From: Labilithrix luteola
GTDB lineage: Bacteria > Myxococcota_A > Polyangia > Polyangiales > Polyangiaceae
Reading direction: 5' to 3'
Length of the DNA stretch: 64,000 nucleotides
Assembly: GCF_001263205.1 (NCBI RefSeq)
Contig: NZ_CP012333.1
Location: 7,772,001 to 7,836,000, forward strand
The notes below the pieces were generated by a model. The model was not told the DNA's origin, made no database searches, and saw only the letters and a program-made list of their open reading frames with translations. The position numbers were made by a program, and so were the translations under genes. Each line of letters starts with the position of its first letter. Positions within the stretch are counted from its first letter, which is position 1. Positions 26,617 to 36,312 of the stretch are shown here, in pieces.

Positions 26617-28542
26617 TCAGGGGGCGAGGGCGCACGACAGCCCGTCGGGGCCTCGTCCACAGAGATCGGCCCGTCCGTCCCCGTTGATGTCCCCGAGCTG
26701 CAGCGTTGCGGCGAGCTCCGGCGTGGTCCAGCCCTGAGCGGCGAGCGCATTCTCGTCGAGCCAGGAGCTCGATTGGAGGAAGCCGCGGCCGTTCGAAAAC
26801 GCGCATCGGATGGCGCGACCGCTGTCGGTGCAGACGTCGGCGCGACCGTCACCATTGAGGTCGCCATAGCGAACCTGCGCGAGTCCTTTGGCGAGCCCGC
26901 CCTCGGTCGACCAACGATGGGCACGACCGAAGCGATGACCGTCGGAGAGCGCGCAGGTGATGCCGCGCACGCTCGAGCCGCACACGTCCGCTTTGCCGTC
27001 GCCGTCGACGTCGGCCAGCGCGAGCGTGTCGCCGAGATCGGCTCCGAGGTGGGCATCGGCGAGCCAAACGTGCGGGCGATCGAATTTCTTTCCGGTGCTT
27101 CGCGCGCAGACGATGCCGGTCGCCGTCCGATCGCAAGCATCGGCTTTGCCATCTCCGTCGACGTCCGCGAAGCCGAGCGTCTGGCTGTCGCCTTCCGCCT
27201 CCCACACCCTGTACGCGCCGAGCGTTCCGGTGACGTCCGCGGCAGCGCAAGCAATGGCGCGCGCGGCTCGCACGCACACGTCGCTCTGCCCGTCGCCGGT
27301 CACGTCGGCAAGGTGGAGCATGCCGGAAGGAGGGCCGTCGTGCATCGGCGTCTTCGTCTCGCGGAAGATGGTGCGAGGTAGGCCGTCGTCCGCGATCGAC
27401 GTGGCGATGACGCACTGGATGCCGGACGACGATCGCCCGCAAATGTCGTCGCGGCCGTCTCCATTCACATCACCGACGCGGAGCGTGTCGTCCGCCCAGC
27501 GCCACGTCGGGCTGTCTGGCGTGGAGACGAGGCGAGTGGACGGTGGTGAGAAGTGAAGGATCGGCGCGGCGAAGACGAAACCACGCGCCTCGAGCTGGGG
27601 GATGAGCGCGTGCGCGATGTCGAGTGCGTAGGTCGAACCGACGTGCCCGACGCGGTCGTGGAGGAGAACGATGCCGTGGCCCGTGCGCTCGATCGAGCCG
27701 AGGTAGCGGGCGGCGATGACGGAGGGCTTCGTTCGCCACGCGCCGCCGGGGGCGCTGCGCTCGCAATCCCGTGAGCCCCGGGGCTCGTCGCACTCGAGCG
27801 AGTGATCCCAGTCTTTGCGATCGATGTCCCAGAACATCGGGCCGACGAGCGACGACAGGTAGACGTCGTGACCGACCACGCCCATCGCGGCCGACCCCCA
27901 GCCTCCGCCCGGTACGCGAAAGAGGCGAAGCTCGTTGCCGAGAAATGGGTCGATTTCGCGCTGATTTTCGAGGAGCTCTCGCTCGATGGCGCCGACGCCG
28001 ATCGCTTCGCGCAGCACGGCGTGATGAGCGGTGTGGTTGCCGAGGCGGTGTCCGAGCTCGACGAGATCGCCGAGGATCGGCAGGTAGCGATAGCCCGTCT
28101 CGAGGACGCGGCGTCCGTCGCCGGGATCGTCGGAGATGCCGTCGATCCACTCACGCACCACGAAGAACGTCGCCGAGATGCGATGGCTCTTGAGGTAGCT
28201 CGCGAGCTCGAGGGTGTGGGCGTCCGGCCCATCGTCCCATGTCAGCGCGAGGACCTTGTCGGGAAATCCGCGGCCGTCGAGCTGCGGGCGGGCGACGATG
28301 CTGGGCGCCGGCTTGGCCTCGCCGCCCTCCGGCACGTGGGCGGGCGAGGGCGAGGGCGAGGCTATTGGCGAGACTGTTGGTGCTGGGCCGCTCGGCTCTT
28401 GCGCTGGGTCGGACTCTTCGGGGACGCACGCTGCGCTTTGCGAGGCGCCCACGATACACGCGAGCGCAGACGCTCCCACGGCGACGAGCTGCCGTGCGCG
28501 ACCACCCAGACCATTTCTCGACCACGACGTCAGCGAAAGCAA
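26617..28542 (-). CDS. Exported polysaccharide deacetylase-like enzyme with six FG-GAP repeats
   Basis: 641 residues. An export signal (LVAVGASALACIVGASQSAAC) is followed by a Pro/Ser linker and a carbohydrate esterase 4 domain. LALTWDDGPDAHT (residues about 98-110) is motif 1 with catalytic and metal Asp, and RLGNHTAHHAVL is the HxxxH metal motif. From about residue 350 come six FG-GAP/VCBS-type units (GDVNGDGRDDICGR, ADVTGDGQSDVC, ADVDGDGKADAC, ADVDGDGKADVC, GDLNGDGRADVC, GDINGDGRADLC), each with a Ca-binding DxDGDG loop and paired Cys. It likely deacetylates surface or wall glycan, with the repeats binding. Start codon is TTG and uncertain. Confidence 0.88.
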   Translation of the reverse strand: MLSLTSWSRNGLGGRARQLVAVGASALACIVGASQSAACVPEESDPAQEPSGPAPTVSPIASPSPSPAHVPEGGEAKPAPSIVARPQLDGRGFPDKVLALTWDDGPDAHTLELASYLKSHRISATFFVVREWIDGISDDPGDGRRVLETGYRYLPILGDLVELGHRLGNHTAHHAVLREAIGVGAIERELLENQREIDPFLGNELRLFRVPGGGWGSAAMGVVGHDVYLSSLVGPMFWDIDRKDWDHSLECDEPRGSRDCERSAPGGAWRTKPSVIAARYLGSIERTGHGIVLLHDRVGHVGSTYALDIAHALIPQLEARGFVFAAPILHFSPPSTRLVSTPDSPTWRWADDTLRVGDVNGDGRDDICGRSSSGIQCVIATSIADDGLPRTIFRETKTPMHDGPPSGMLHLADVTGDGQSDVCVRAARAIACAAADVTGTLGAYRVWEAEGDSQTLGFADVDGDGKADACDRTATGIVCARSTGKKFDRPHVWLADAHLGADLGDTLALADVDGDGKADVCGSSVRGITCALSDGHRFGRAHRWSTEGGLAKGLAQVRYGDLNGDGRADVCTDSGRAIRCAFSNGRGFLQSSSWLDENALAAQGWTTPELAATLQLGDINGDGRADLCGRGPDGLSCALAP

Positions 28543-28734
28543 GTGAGCGACTCGAACCCCCCAGCTCTCGAGCCTACTCCATTTCGGCGACGGAGCTGAG
28601 CTTCTGGCGAAACGCCCGAGGCGCCCGATTCATGCCCGACGACTTTCGCTTGGCGTCCTTTCGCGTGCAGGACGTGACAGCGTGACACGACGGCGCGCGG
28701 TCGGTCTCCCGACCAGTCCCGACCAGCGCTGGTG

Positions 28735-29100
28735 TCAGTGGCGAGCTTCCTGGTGGGAGCGCGACCGCCGCCTCGTCCGGCGGGGCGCCGATGCTTCTTC
28801 GAGCTCGCCTTCGACCTCGTTCAGCTTCTCGAGGAGCTCGGGGTAGTCCTCTACGGCGGAGACGTCGGCTCCCCAAATGGCGTCGAACGGCACATCGGCT
28901 TCGAGGTACGCGTCCCGGACGGCGTCGACGTCCCGAGCCTCGAACTCGCAGGTCATCCGGAAGCGGTCCTGGGACAGATAGCTGCGCCGCCAGGCGGCTC
29001 CGTGTTCGTCGAGGCGAACATCGAGGCGGCGCGCGGTGCGCGTGTAGTCGTCCTCGGTGAGGGGCCTCTGGAAGTGCTGATCGACGACGATTCGGGCCAT
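28735..29100 (-). CDS. DUF4242-type small protein
   Basis: 121 residues, soluble. The sequence MARIVVDQHFQRPLTEDDYT, RTCEFEARD-like middle (FRMTCEFEARDVDAVRDAYL) and VPFDAIWGADV fit the DUF4242 (SCO4226-like) ferredoxin-like fold, sometimes described as nickel-binding. The last 20 residues are Arg-rich and unusual. GGAG lies about 9 nt before the ATG. It is divergent from prfC with 87 bp between starts, so the two promoters share that gap. Confidence 0.75.
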   Translation of the reverse strand: MARIVVDQHFQRPLTEDDYTRTARRLDVRLDEHGAAWRRSYLSQDRFRMTCEFEARDVDAVRDAYLEADVPFDAIWGADVSAVEDYPELLEKLNEVEGELEEASAPRRTRRRSRSHQEARH

Positions 29101-29187
29101 GGGCCACGCTCCTTCCGCGAGAAAGCCGCGAAAAGCTGCAGTGGTCGTGCCACACGCGGGGTCGTGCTATGGGAGCGCGGTTCCACG

Positions 29188-30822
29188 ATGACCGATGCCG
29201 TGCTTACCCACGAGGTGAAGCGTCGAAAGACCTTCGCCATCATTTCTCACCCCGACGCGGGCAAAACGACCCTCACGGAGAAGCTCCTTCTCTACGGTGG
29301 AGTCATCCAGCTCGCCGGCGCCGTCAAAGCCAAGCGTGGTCGCGCCTCTGCGGTCAGCGACTGGATGGCGCTCGAACGCGAGCGCGGCATCTCGATCACG
29401 ACCAGCGTCATGCAGTTCCCGTATCGCGGGCTGCAGATGAACCTGCTCGACACGCCTGGCCACGCCGACTTCAGCGAGGACACGTACCGCACGCTCCACG
29501 CGGTCGACGGCGCCGTCATGCTCCTCGACAGCGCAAAGGGCGTCGAGGCGCAGACCAAGAAGCTCTTCCGAGTCTGTCGCCAGCGGAAGATCCCCATCTT
29601 CACCTTCGTGAACAAGATGGACCGGCCGGGGCGCGACCCATTCGAGCTCGTCGGCGAGGTCGAGAGCGTCCTCGGGATCGGCGTGTACCCGATCACCTGG
29701 CCGATCTTCACCGGCGGAACGTTCCGCGGCGTCTATCACCGCCTCGCGCACCGCGTGTATCTGTTCGATGCGGAGTTCGCGAAGTCCAGCCAGTCGGCCG
29801 GCGCCGAGGCCCCGCCCGTGAAGGTCAGTGGTCTCGACGATCCGATGCTCGAGCGCGAGCTCGGTGAAGAAGGCGTGAAGCGCCTGCGCGACGAGGCCGA
29901 GCTCCTCGAAGCCGCGGGCGACTCGTTCGACAGCTCGCGCTTCGCGACGGGTGACGTCTCGCCGATGTTCTTCGGCAGCGCCATCAACAACTTCGGTCTC
30001 GAAGCGTTCCTCGAGAGCTTCACCGACATGATGCCGGCGCCTTCGCCGCGCGCGACGTCGACGGGATTGCTCGCGGCGGACGACAGCCAGTTCAGCGCGT
30101 TCGTCTTCAAGATCCAGGCGAACATGGATCGCGCCCACCGCGACCGCGTCGCCTTCGTGCGCATCTGCTCGGGGCGCTTCGACCGTGGAATGAAGATTCA
30201 CCACGTTCGGACGAAGCGCGATCTGCGCCTCGCCAACCCCACGCAGTTCCTCGCGCAGGACCGCTCGATCGTCGAGCAGGCCTACGCGGGCGACGTGCTC
30301 GGCGTCTACGATCCGGGTGTCTTCGAAATCGGAGACACGCTGACCGACGGCGGCGACTTCACGTTCGAAGACATCCCGAGCTTCGCGCCCGAGCACTTCT
30401 CGCGACTCGTGATGGCCGATCCGCTCAAGCGCAAGCAGCTCGCCAAGGGCATCGAGCAGCTCGCGCAAGAGGGCACCATCCAGCTGTACCGGCCACCGGA
30501 TGCGCGCGCCGGCGACATCATTCTCGGCGCCGTCGGTCAGCTGCAGCTCGAAGTCGTCAAGTACCGTCTCAAGGACGAGTACGGCGTCGAGATCCGCTAC
30601 GAAGGGGTCAACTGCTCCTTCGCGCGCTGGATCTCGCGCAGAGACGGCCAGCCGATCGACTTGCAGGCGCTCGCCCGCGAACGCATCGGCACCGTCGCCG
30701 TCGACGTGCGTGATCGCCCGGTCATGCTCTTCGCCGGCGAGTGGCAGCTCAACACCGCCGTTCGTGAACTGCCCGACCTCGTGTTTGCCGAAACGGCGCA
30801 CGGCGTCGTCGTCCGCGAATAA
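29188..30822 (+). CDS. prfC: Peptide chain release factor 3
   Basis: Translational GTPase that recycles RF1/RF2 from the ribosome after termination. 544 residues (E. coli RF3 is 529). ATG 29188 follows GGGAGCG. GTPase motifs: SHPDAGKTT (P-loop), RGISITTSVMQF (switch I), DTPGHADFSEDTYRTL (switch II) and NKMDRPGRDP (G4). RF3-specific stretches include SDWMALERERGIS and LLDSAKGVEAQTKKLF. The C-terminal domains III-V follow (QFLAQDRSIVEQAYAGDVLG, VGQLQLEVVKYRLKDEYGVE). Single gene with a perfect terminator at its 3' end. Confidence 0.97.
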   Translation: MTDAVLTHEVKRRKTFAIISHPDAGKTTLTEKLLLYGGVIQLAGAVKAKRGRASAVSDWMALERERGISITTSVMQFPYRGLQMNLLDTPGHADFSEDTYRTLHAVDGAVMLLDSAKGVEAQTKKLFRVCRQRKIPIFTFVNKMDRPGRDPFELVGEVESVLGIGVYPITWPIFTGGTFRGVYHRLAHRVYLFDAEFAKSSQSAGAEAPPVKVSGLDDPMLERELGEEGVKRLRDEAELLEAAGDSFDSSRFATGDVSPMFFGSAINNFGLEAFLESFTDMMPAPSPRATSTGLLAADDSQFSAFVFKIQANMDRAHRDRVAFVRICSGRFDRGMKIHHVRTKRDLRLANPTQFLAQDRSIVEQAYAGDVLGVYDPGVFEIGDTLTDGGDFTFEDIPSFAPEHFSRLVMADPLKRKQLAKGIEQLAQEGTIQLYRPPDARAGDIILGAVGQLQLEVVKYRLKDEYGVEIRYEGVNCSFARWISRRDGQPIDLQALARERIGTVAVDVRDRPVMLFAGEWQLNTAVRELPDLVFAETAHGVVVRE

Positions 30823-30844
30823 GCACGTCGACCGATCGCCAACG

Positions 30845-30884
30845 AGACGTCGAAGGAGTTCATCGCTCCTTCGACGTCTTTTTG
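30845..30884 (+). terminator. Intrinsic terminator of prfC
   Basis: Perfect 14-bp stem (30845-30858 with 30866-30879), 7-nt loop, ending in a T5 run. Confidence 0.92.
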
Positions 30885-30933
30885 CGTTCGTGCGCGCATG
30901 CGGGCCCGGAGCCCGAAACGACGCTGTCGGATC

Positions 30934-31275
30934 TCAGCCGACCGCGGAACGCAGAGTGGGCTCGGAGTCCAGTTGCGGTTTGGCGGCGACCGTCGACGGG
31001 GCATCGTCGTTCGAAGCGGCGGGCGCGGGCGAGGCCTTCGCCAGCGGCGCGAGCGGCGCGAGCGGAGTGATGGGCCTCGTCGTCGACTCGGCAGGCGGGA
31101 TGGTCGGCCTCACGAGCGTTGCGATGCGTGCAACGGCGAGGAACGAGACCTCCGGTACCTCGAGCGCGACGTCGAGCTCGCGCTGAATCGTCGCGAGCAA
31201 GCTCTCGAGCTCGCGCACGCGTTCGGCGAGCTCGTTGCGCTCGCACAGAATATCGTTGCTCGTCTTCGCCCCCAT
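30934..31275 (-). CDS. Small coiled-coil hypothetical protein
   Basis: 113 residues from ATG 31275. It begins MGAKTSNDILCERNELAERV and continues as a Glu/Leu-rich coiled coil (RELESLLATIQRELDVALEV), then a Pro/Ala-rich low-complexity tail (PLAPLAPLAKASPAPAAS). No recognised domain or export signal. It is convergent with prfC; the terminator at 30845-30884 lies between them. I cannot suggest a function. Confidence 0.55.
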   Translation of the reverse strand: MGAKTSNDILCERNELAERVRELESLLATIQRELDVALEVPEVSFLAVARIATLVRPTIPPAESTTRPITPLAPLAPLAKASPAPAASNDDAPSTVAAKPQLDSEPTLRSAVG

Positions 31276-31895
31276 GGGTGGATGGATTGACCTGAGCTCG
31301 CTACGGCCGCAATAGGGGGTGTTGCCGCGGTCACTGCGATGTCCACAGGACTTCCGACGGCTCTCGCCCACGGGAGTCTCCTCGACGCTCTGCGTCGCGC
31401 GCCCCGAACAAGCAGGCGCGCTCTAGAAATCCGACAGATCAAGCAAGCGAGGACGCACGTCTGGCGGGGGCCATGACGCGTCGAGGCGACGTTCGCCAGT
31501 GTCACGTCCACCAAGGCGACTTGGAGCCCGCGCTGTTCGAGATTCACAGAGCCCTCGAGAAGTCCGTCCCGGTCCCTCTTTGTCGTCGACGAGAGTGTGC
31601 TGCCCGCAACGGGCGTTCGCTCGAGGCGCTCCGCTCCGGCGTGCCGGTCTCGAGCAACGCTCCTTGGCCTGTTCCCGAGAATCGTGGGATGGCGCGAGAG
31701 GGTGTGCCCAGGGGGGTCATCCCCTCGTTAACAAGGAGAGGGCCCGACATGTCTTCCGCGCAAATTTTGCCGGATTCTGCGAAACGGCCCGCTGAGCTCA
31801 CGCATCGGACGGTCGGGCTAGTGTCATTGCGCCTATCGACCGACCGCTCCCGCGGCTTGACGGTCGATAACCCCTCGAATACTCGTGAGTTCCCT
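31276..31895. other. Gene-free stretch upstream of the RND operon
   Basis: No assignable gene. The reading frame of the adaptor gene stays open upstream to 31473, and a strong ribosome site (AAGGAGAGG) precedes an in-frame ATG at 31750, but the residues coded there look unconstrained. TAGTGT near 31820 could be a -10 box. Confidence 0.4.
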
Positions 31896-32993
31896 ATGCG
31901 CGCGGTCAAGTTCGGAGGATTGGTTCTCGCCGTCAGTCTTGGTCTTGGACTGGGCGCTGTCGCCTGCAAGAAGCCGGAGGGGTCCCAGGCGGAACTCACT
32001 TCGGCTCAGCAGCAGCAGGCGTCGGCACCCGTGAAGGTTCAAACGGCTGCGGTTGTCGTTCAGCCGATGCCGGAATACCTGACGCTGACCGGCACGCTTC
32101 GTTCGAGCCAGGAATCGGACGTCGCGGCCGACGCCTCGGGGAAGGTCACCGCAACGTTCGTCGAGCGCGGTCAGGCCGTGAAGCGCGGTGACACGCTCGC
32201 GATCCTCGACGCGCGGGGCGCGGCGATCACCGCCACGGCGATGAACGCGCAGACCCAGCTCGCGCGCGCACAGCTCGAGCAGGCCCAGAAGGAGTGCGAG
32301 CGCGTGAACGCCCTCTTCAAGACGGGCGCCATCTCGCAGGCGGAGTTCGACCGCACGAACTCGCAGTGCACGACCACTCAATGGTCGGCCGCCGCCGCTG
32401 CCGCGCAGCAGCAGAGTGCGCAGAAAATCGTGGGTGACTCGGTCATCCGCGCGCCGTTCGCCGGCATCGTCGGCGAGCGCTTCGTCAATGTCGGTCAGTA
32501 CGTCCAGCCGCAGACCAAGGTGGTCTCGCTCTACGCGCCCGACCCGCTGCGTCTCGAGCTCACCGTTCCCGAAGCCAACGTCGGCGCCATCAAGCCGGAC
32601 ATGGTCGTTCGCTACACCGTCTCCTCGTTCGGCGATCAAACGTTCGAGGGCGCGGTGAAATTCATCAGCCCGAACATCCGTCCTGCCACGCGCGACCTCG
32701 TCGTCGAAGCGCTCTGCCCGAACGCTGACGGCAAGCTCAAGCCCGGTATGTTCGCCGTCGCGAACCTCTCCGTCGGCGAGGAGAAGCTCGCGTCGGTGCC
32801 GAAGAACTCGGTCGTCACGGCCGAGTCGGTCTCGCGCGTCTTCGTGGTCGTCGAAAAGCGCATCCAAGAGCGCATCGTGCAGCTCGCGGGCGAAAAAGAC
32901 GGCCTCGTCGGCATCATCGCCGGCGTGAAGTCCGGTGAAAACGTCGTCCTTCAGCCCGGCCCCGACGTGCGCGACGGCGCACAGGCCCTGTAA
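31896..32993 (+). CDS. RND efflux periplasmic adaptor (membrane fusion) lipoprotein
   Basis: Membrane fusion protein joining an RND pump to an outer-membrane channel. ATG 31896 gives a lipoprotein signal (LVLAVSLGLGLGAVACKK). Then come the barrel-sandwich half-motif (AADASGKVTATFVERGQAVK, RGDTLAILD), a helical hairpin of Gln/Ala-rich residues, the second half-motif (VIRAPFAGIVGERFVNVGQY) and beta-barrel/MP domains (RLELTVPEANVGAIKPDM). 365 residues, usual length. It is 15 bp upstream of its pump gene. No TolC-type gene follows, so the outer channel must be encoded elsewhere. Confidence 0.93.
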   Translation: MRAVKFGGLVLAVSLGLGLGAVACKKPEGSQAELTSAQQQQASAPVKVQTAAVVVQPMPEYLTLTGTLRSSQESDVAADASGKVTATFVERGQAVKRGDTLAILDARGAAITATAMNAQTQLARAQLEQAQKECERVNALFKTGAISQAEFDRTNSQCTTTQWSAAAAAAQQQSAQKIVGDSVIRAPFAGIVGERFVNVGQYVQPQTKVVSLYAPDPLRLELTVPEANVGAIKPDMVVRYTVSSFGDQTFEGAVKFISPNIRPATRDLVVEALCPNADGKLKPGMFAVANLSVGEEKLASVPKNSVVTAESVSRVFVVVEKRIQERIVQLAGEKDGLVGIIAGVKSGENVVLQPGPDVRDGAQAL

Positions 32994-33008
32994 GGGGAGG
33001 AACCAGCC

Positions 33009-36000
33009 ATGCAATGGCTTGCCGAGATCTGCGTCCGTCGTCCGATCTTCGCGACGGTTCTCATCCTCCTCATTCTCGTCATCGGTACCGCCGGCTATGT
33101 GAAGCTGGGCGTCGACCGCTTCCCGAACGTCGACCTTCCGATCGTCGTCGTCACCACGCGACTGCCAGGCGCCGCGCCGGAGGACGTCGAGACCGAAATC
33201 TCCGACAAGGTCGAAGAAGCGGTCAACACGATCAGCGGCATCGACGAGCTCACATCGATTTCGAGCGAAGGCGTCTCGCAGGTCATCATCCGCTTCGTGC
33301 TCGAGAAGAGCACGGACGTGGCCTCGCAAGAGGTGCGTGACCGCCTGCAGCTCATCATGCAGGACCTGCCGAAGGGCATCGATCTGCCCACCGTGCAGAA
33401 GATGGATCCCGACGCATCGCCGATCATCCAGCTCGCCCTCAAGTGGGACGGCCACGCGGTGCAGGAAGTCACCGAGCTCGCCGACAAGCGTGTTCGCCGT
33501 GCGCTCGAGACGGTCAACGGCGTCGGTCAGGTCGCCATCGTCGGTGGTCAGAAGCGTCAGGTGAACGTGTGGCTCGACCCCGTGCGCATGCGCGGCTCGA
33601 ACGTCACCGCGCTCGACGTGCAGCGGGCCATCGCCAACCAGAACCTCACGGTCCCCGGTGGTCGTGTCGACACCGGCCCCGAGCAGCTCACCCTCCGCAT
33701 CCATGGCCGCGTCGAGCGCGCTTCGGAGATCGGCGGCCTCGTCGTTCGCCAGGAGGCGGGCCACTCGATTCTCGTGCGTGACGTCGGCCGCGTCGAAGAC
33801 GGCGCCGAAGAACGCGAGACGTCCGCGCTCCTCAACGGTGAGCCCACGATCATCCTCGCGATCCGCAAGCAGTCCGGCTCGAACACGGTGCAGGTCGTCG
33901 ACCAGATCCGCGAGCGCCTCGGTGACGTCCGCAAGGGGCTGCCCCAGGGCGCCAGCCTCGACGTCATCCGCGACGACTCGGGCGTCATCCGCACCAGCGT
34001 CGGCGGCGTGAAGGAACACCTCGTCGTCGGCGCGATCCTCGCCGCCATCGTCGTCTTCTTCTTCCTCGGCAGCGGGCGAAGCACGATCATCGCGGCCACC
34101 GCGATCCCGACCAGCATCGTCGGCACCTTCGCCCTGATGTGGTTCATGGGTTACACCCTGAACACCATCACGCTCCTCGCGCTCGCGCTCGCCGTCGGTA
34201 TCGTCATCGACGACGCGATCGTCGTTCTCGAGAACATCTTCCGTTACGTCGACGAGAAGGGCTTCGAGCCCGCCAAGGCCGCCGTCGCTGCGACCAAGGA
34301 AATCGGCCTTGCCGTTCTCGCGACCACGCTCTCGCTCATCGCGGTCTTCTTGCCCGTCGCCTTCCTCGGCGGCATTCCGGGCCGCTTCCTCGCGAGCTTC
34401 GGCGTGACGATGGCGTTCTCGATCGCCGTCTCGCTCGTCGTCAGCTTCTCGCTCACGCCGATGCTCGCGGCGCGCTGGCTGAAGCGCAAGGCGCCGGGCG
34501 CGAAGAAGCCCCTCGGCGAGCGCATCGTCGACGCGTTCTACCGCCCCGTCGAGCGCATCTACATGGTGATGCTCGGCTTCGTCCTCCGGCATCGCTGGAT
34601 CGTCTTCGCGGCCTCGGCGCTGTCGCTTGCCGGGTGTTTCCCGCTCGCCGGCGCGGCGCGCAAGGGCTTCCTTCCGTCGTCCGACGAAGCGCAGTTCGAA
34701 GTCGTCGTTCGCGCGCCGGAAGGCACGAGCCTCGCGCAGACGCAGCTCATCACGAACCGCATCGCCACGCAGCTTCGTACGTGGCCGACCGTGGCGCTCA
34801 CCGTGGCCACCGTCGGTGACGACGCGGCGAAGACGCAGAACGTCGGCCGCATCTACACGCGCCTGTCCGACCCGCGTGACCGCAAGGAAACGCAGAACGA
34901 GCTGATGAACAAGGTTCGTACGGACATCTTCCCGCGCGAATCGAAGGATCTCCGTCTCAGCGTGCAGGAGGTTGCGGCCTTCGGCGGCGGCTTCTCCACC
35001 GCGAAGATCCAGTACACGGTCCGCGGCCCCGACCTGAAGAAGCTCGAGTCGATCACGGCCAGCGTGCTCGGCAAGCTACGGCAGGTTCCGGGCGCCGTCG
35101 ACGTCGACTCGTCGCTCATCTCCGGCAAGCCGGAGCTCGGCGTGTACATCGATCGTCCGCGCGCCGCCGACCTCGGTGTCTCGGTCGCCGACACGGCCAG
35201 CACGCTCCGCGTCCTCGTCGACGGCGAGAAGGTCTCCACCTACGAAGAGAAGGGCGAGCAGTACGACGTCCGCGTCCGCGCCGAGCCTCAGTATCGAGCC
35301 ACCACCACGGGGCTCGAAATGCTCACGTTGCCTTCGCCTCGCCTCGGCCTCGTGCCGCTACGAAGCGTCGTCGACATCAAGCGCGGCGCAGGCCCGGCCA
35401 CGATCAACCATCTCAATCGCCAGCGCGTCGTCACGCTGCTCTCCAACGTGAAGCCTGGCTTCAGCGACGGCGCCATCGCCGACGCCGTGGCCAAGATCAT
35501 CAAGGAAGAGCACCTCTCGGCCGAGTACATCGCCGAGCCGACGGGTCAAACGCGCGAGATGGGGCGCGTCTTCATCAGCTTCGGCGCCGCGATCGGTCTG
35601 TCGTTCATCTTCATGTACCTGGTGCTCGCGGCGCAGTTCGAGTCCTGGCTCCACCCGGTCACGATTCTCCTCTCGCTGCCTCTGACATTGCCGTTCGCGG
35701 TGGCGTCGGTCGTCATCTTCAAGCAGTCGCTCGACATCTTCTCGGGCCTCGGCATCCTCGTTCTCTTCGGTGTCGTGAAGAAGAACGCGATTCTGCAGAT
35801 CGACCACACGAACCACCTACGTGCCGGAGGCATGGCGAGACACGAGGCGATCCTCGAAGCGAATCGCGATCGTCTCCGTCCGATCCTCATGACCACGCTC
35901 GCCTTCGTCGCCGGCATGTTGCCGCTCGTGCTCTCCAAGGGCATCGGCGCGAGCAACAACCAGGCAACCGGTGGTGTCGTCGTCGGTGGCCAGACGCTCT

Positions 36001-36146
36001 CGCTGCTCCTGACGCTTCTTGCAACGCCGGTCGCGTACACGGTGTTCGACGACATCTCGAACCTCGTCGCGCGAATCTTCGGTCGCAAGAAGGTGCCGGA
36101 CGCGCCTCAGAGCGGAAACGCTCCGGCGCACGCCGCCGAGGAGTAG
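33009..36146 (+). CDS. RND efflux transporter permease (AcrB/HAE1-like)
   Basis: Inner-membrane proton-driven export pump, 1045 residues, twelve TM helices expected. GGGGAGG precedes ATG 33009. The N-terminus MQWLAEICVRRPIFATVLI is the usual TM1. Large periplasmic loops follow TM1 and TM7. TM4 contains ALALAVGIVIDDAIVVLENI, the conserved proton-relay Asp pair of RND pumps. VVKKNAILQIDHTNHLR near the end matches the TM10-11 GLVKKNAI segment of HAE1 pumps. Substrates cannot be inferred from sequence; the HAE1 type usually exports hydrophobic compounds. It ends at the terminator at 36176-36216. Confidence 0.95.
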   Translation: MQWLAEICVRRPIFATVLILLILVIGTAGYVKLGVDRFPNVDLPIVVVTTRLPGAAPEDVETEISDKVEEAVNTISGIDELTSISSEGVSQVIIRFVLEKSTDVASQEVRDRLQLIMQDLPKGIDLPTVQKMDPDASPIIQLALKWDGHAVQEVTELADKRVRRALETVNGVGQVAIVGGQKRQVNVWLDPVRMRGSNVTALDVQRAIANQNLTVPGGRVDTGPEQLTLRIHGRVERASEIGGLVVRQEAGHSILVRDVGRVEDGAEERETSALLNGEPTIILAIRKQSGSNTVQVVDQIRERLGDVRKGLPQGASLDVIRDDSGVIRTSVGGVKEHLVVGAILAAIVVFFFLGSGRSTIIAATAIPTSIVGTFALMWFMGYTLNTITLLALALAVGIVIDDAIVVLENIFRYVDEKGFEPAKAAVAATKEIGLAVLATTLSLIAVFLPVAFLGGIPGRFLASFGVTMAFSIAVSLVVSFSLTPMLAARWLKRKAPGAKKPLGERIVDAFYRPVERIYMVMLGFVLRHRWIVFAASALSLAGCFPLAGAARKGFLPSSDEAQFEVVVRAPEGTSLAQTQLITNRIATQLRTWPTVALTVATVGDDAAKTQNVGRIYTRLSDPRDRKETQNELMNKVRTDIFPRESKDLRLSVQEVAAFGGGFSTAKIQYTVRGPDLKKLESITASVLGKLRQVPGAVDVDSSLISGKPELGVYIDRPRAADLGVSVADTASTLRVLVDGEKVSTYEEKGEQYDVRVRAEPQYRATTTGLEMLTLPSPRLGLVPLRSVVDIKRGAGPATINHLNRQRVVTLLSNVKPGFSDGAIADAVAKIIKEEHLSAEYIAEPTGQTREMGRVFISFGAAIGLSFIFMYLVLAAQFESWLHPVTILLSLPLTLPFAVASVVIFKQSLDIFSGLGILVLFGVVKKNAILQIDHTNHLRAGGMARHEAILEANRDRLRPILMTTLAFVAGMLPLVLSKGIGASNNQATGGVVVGGQTLSLLLTLLATPVAYTVFDDISNLVARIFGRKKVPDAPQSGNAPAHAAEE

Positions 36147-36175
36147 CGCCGAACAGGACTTCGTAACGAGCCGTG

Positions 36176-36216
36176 AACGCGTCGCCGTGGCTGGTCCCGG
36201 CGGCGCGTTTTTCTTT
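36176..36216 (+). terminator. Terminator of the RND operon
   Basis: 12-bp stem with one G-U pair (36176-36187 with 36198-36209), 10-nt loop, T5 then CTTTT. Confidence 0.82.
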
Positions 36217-36312
36217 TCGACGTCGGCGGTTTGGCGCGAGGTGTCATTGGGGGCAAGATGGCGCAAAGACGCGGCGCCCCGCACGTTTGGAAAAGCGATA
36301 GACTGGCGCGTC

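Noticed and set aside
28544..28600. tRNA-like T-loop (GGGTTCGAGTC on the minus strand)
   Set aside because: The flanking stems do not pair, and no acceptor or anticodon arm could be found.
33500..34600. Long antisense ORF across the RND permease
   Set aside because: A 900-codon open frame opposite a clear pump gene with Asp/Glu/Arg/Val-rich composition; this is a codon-bias shadow common in GC-rich genomes.
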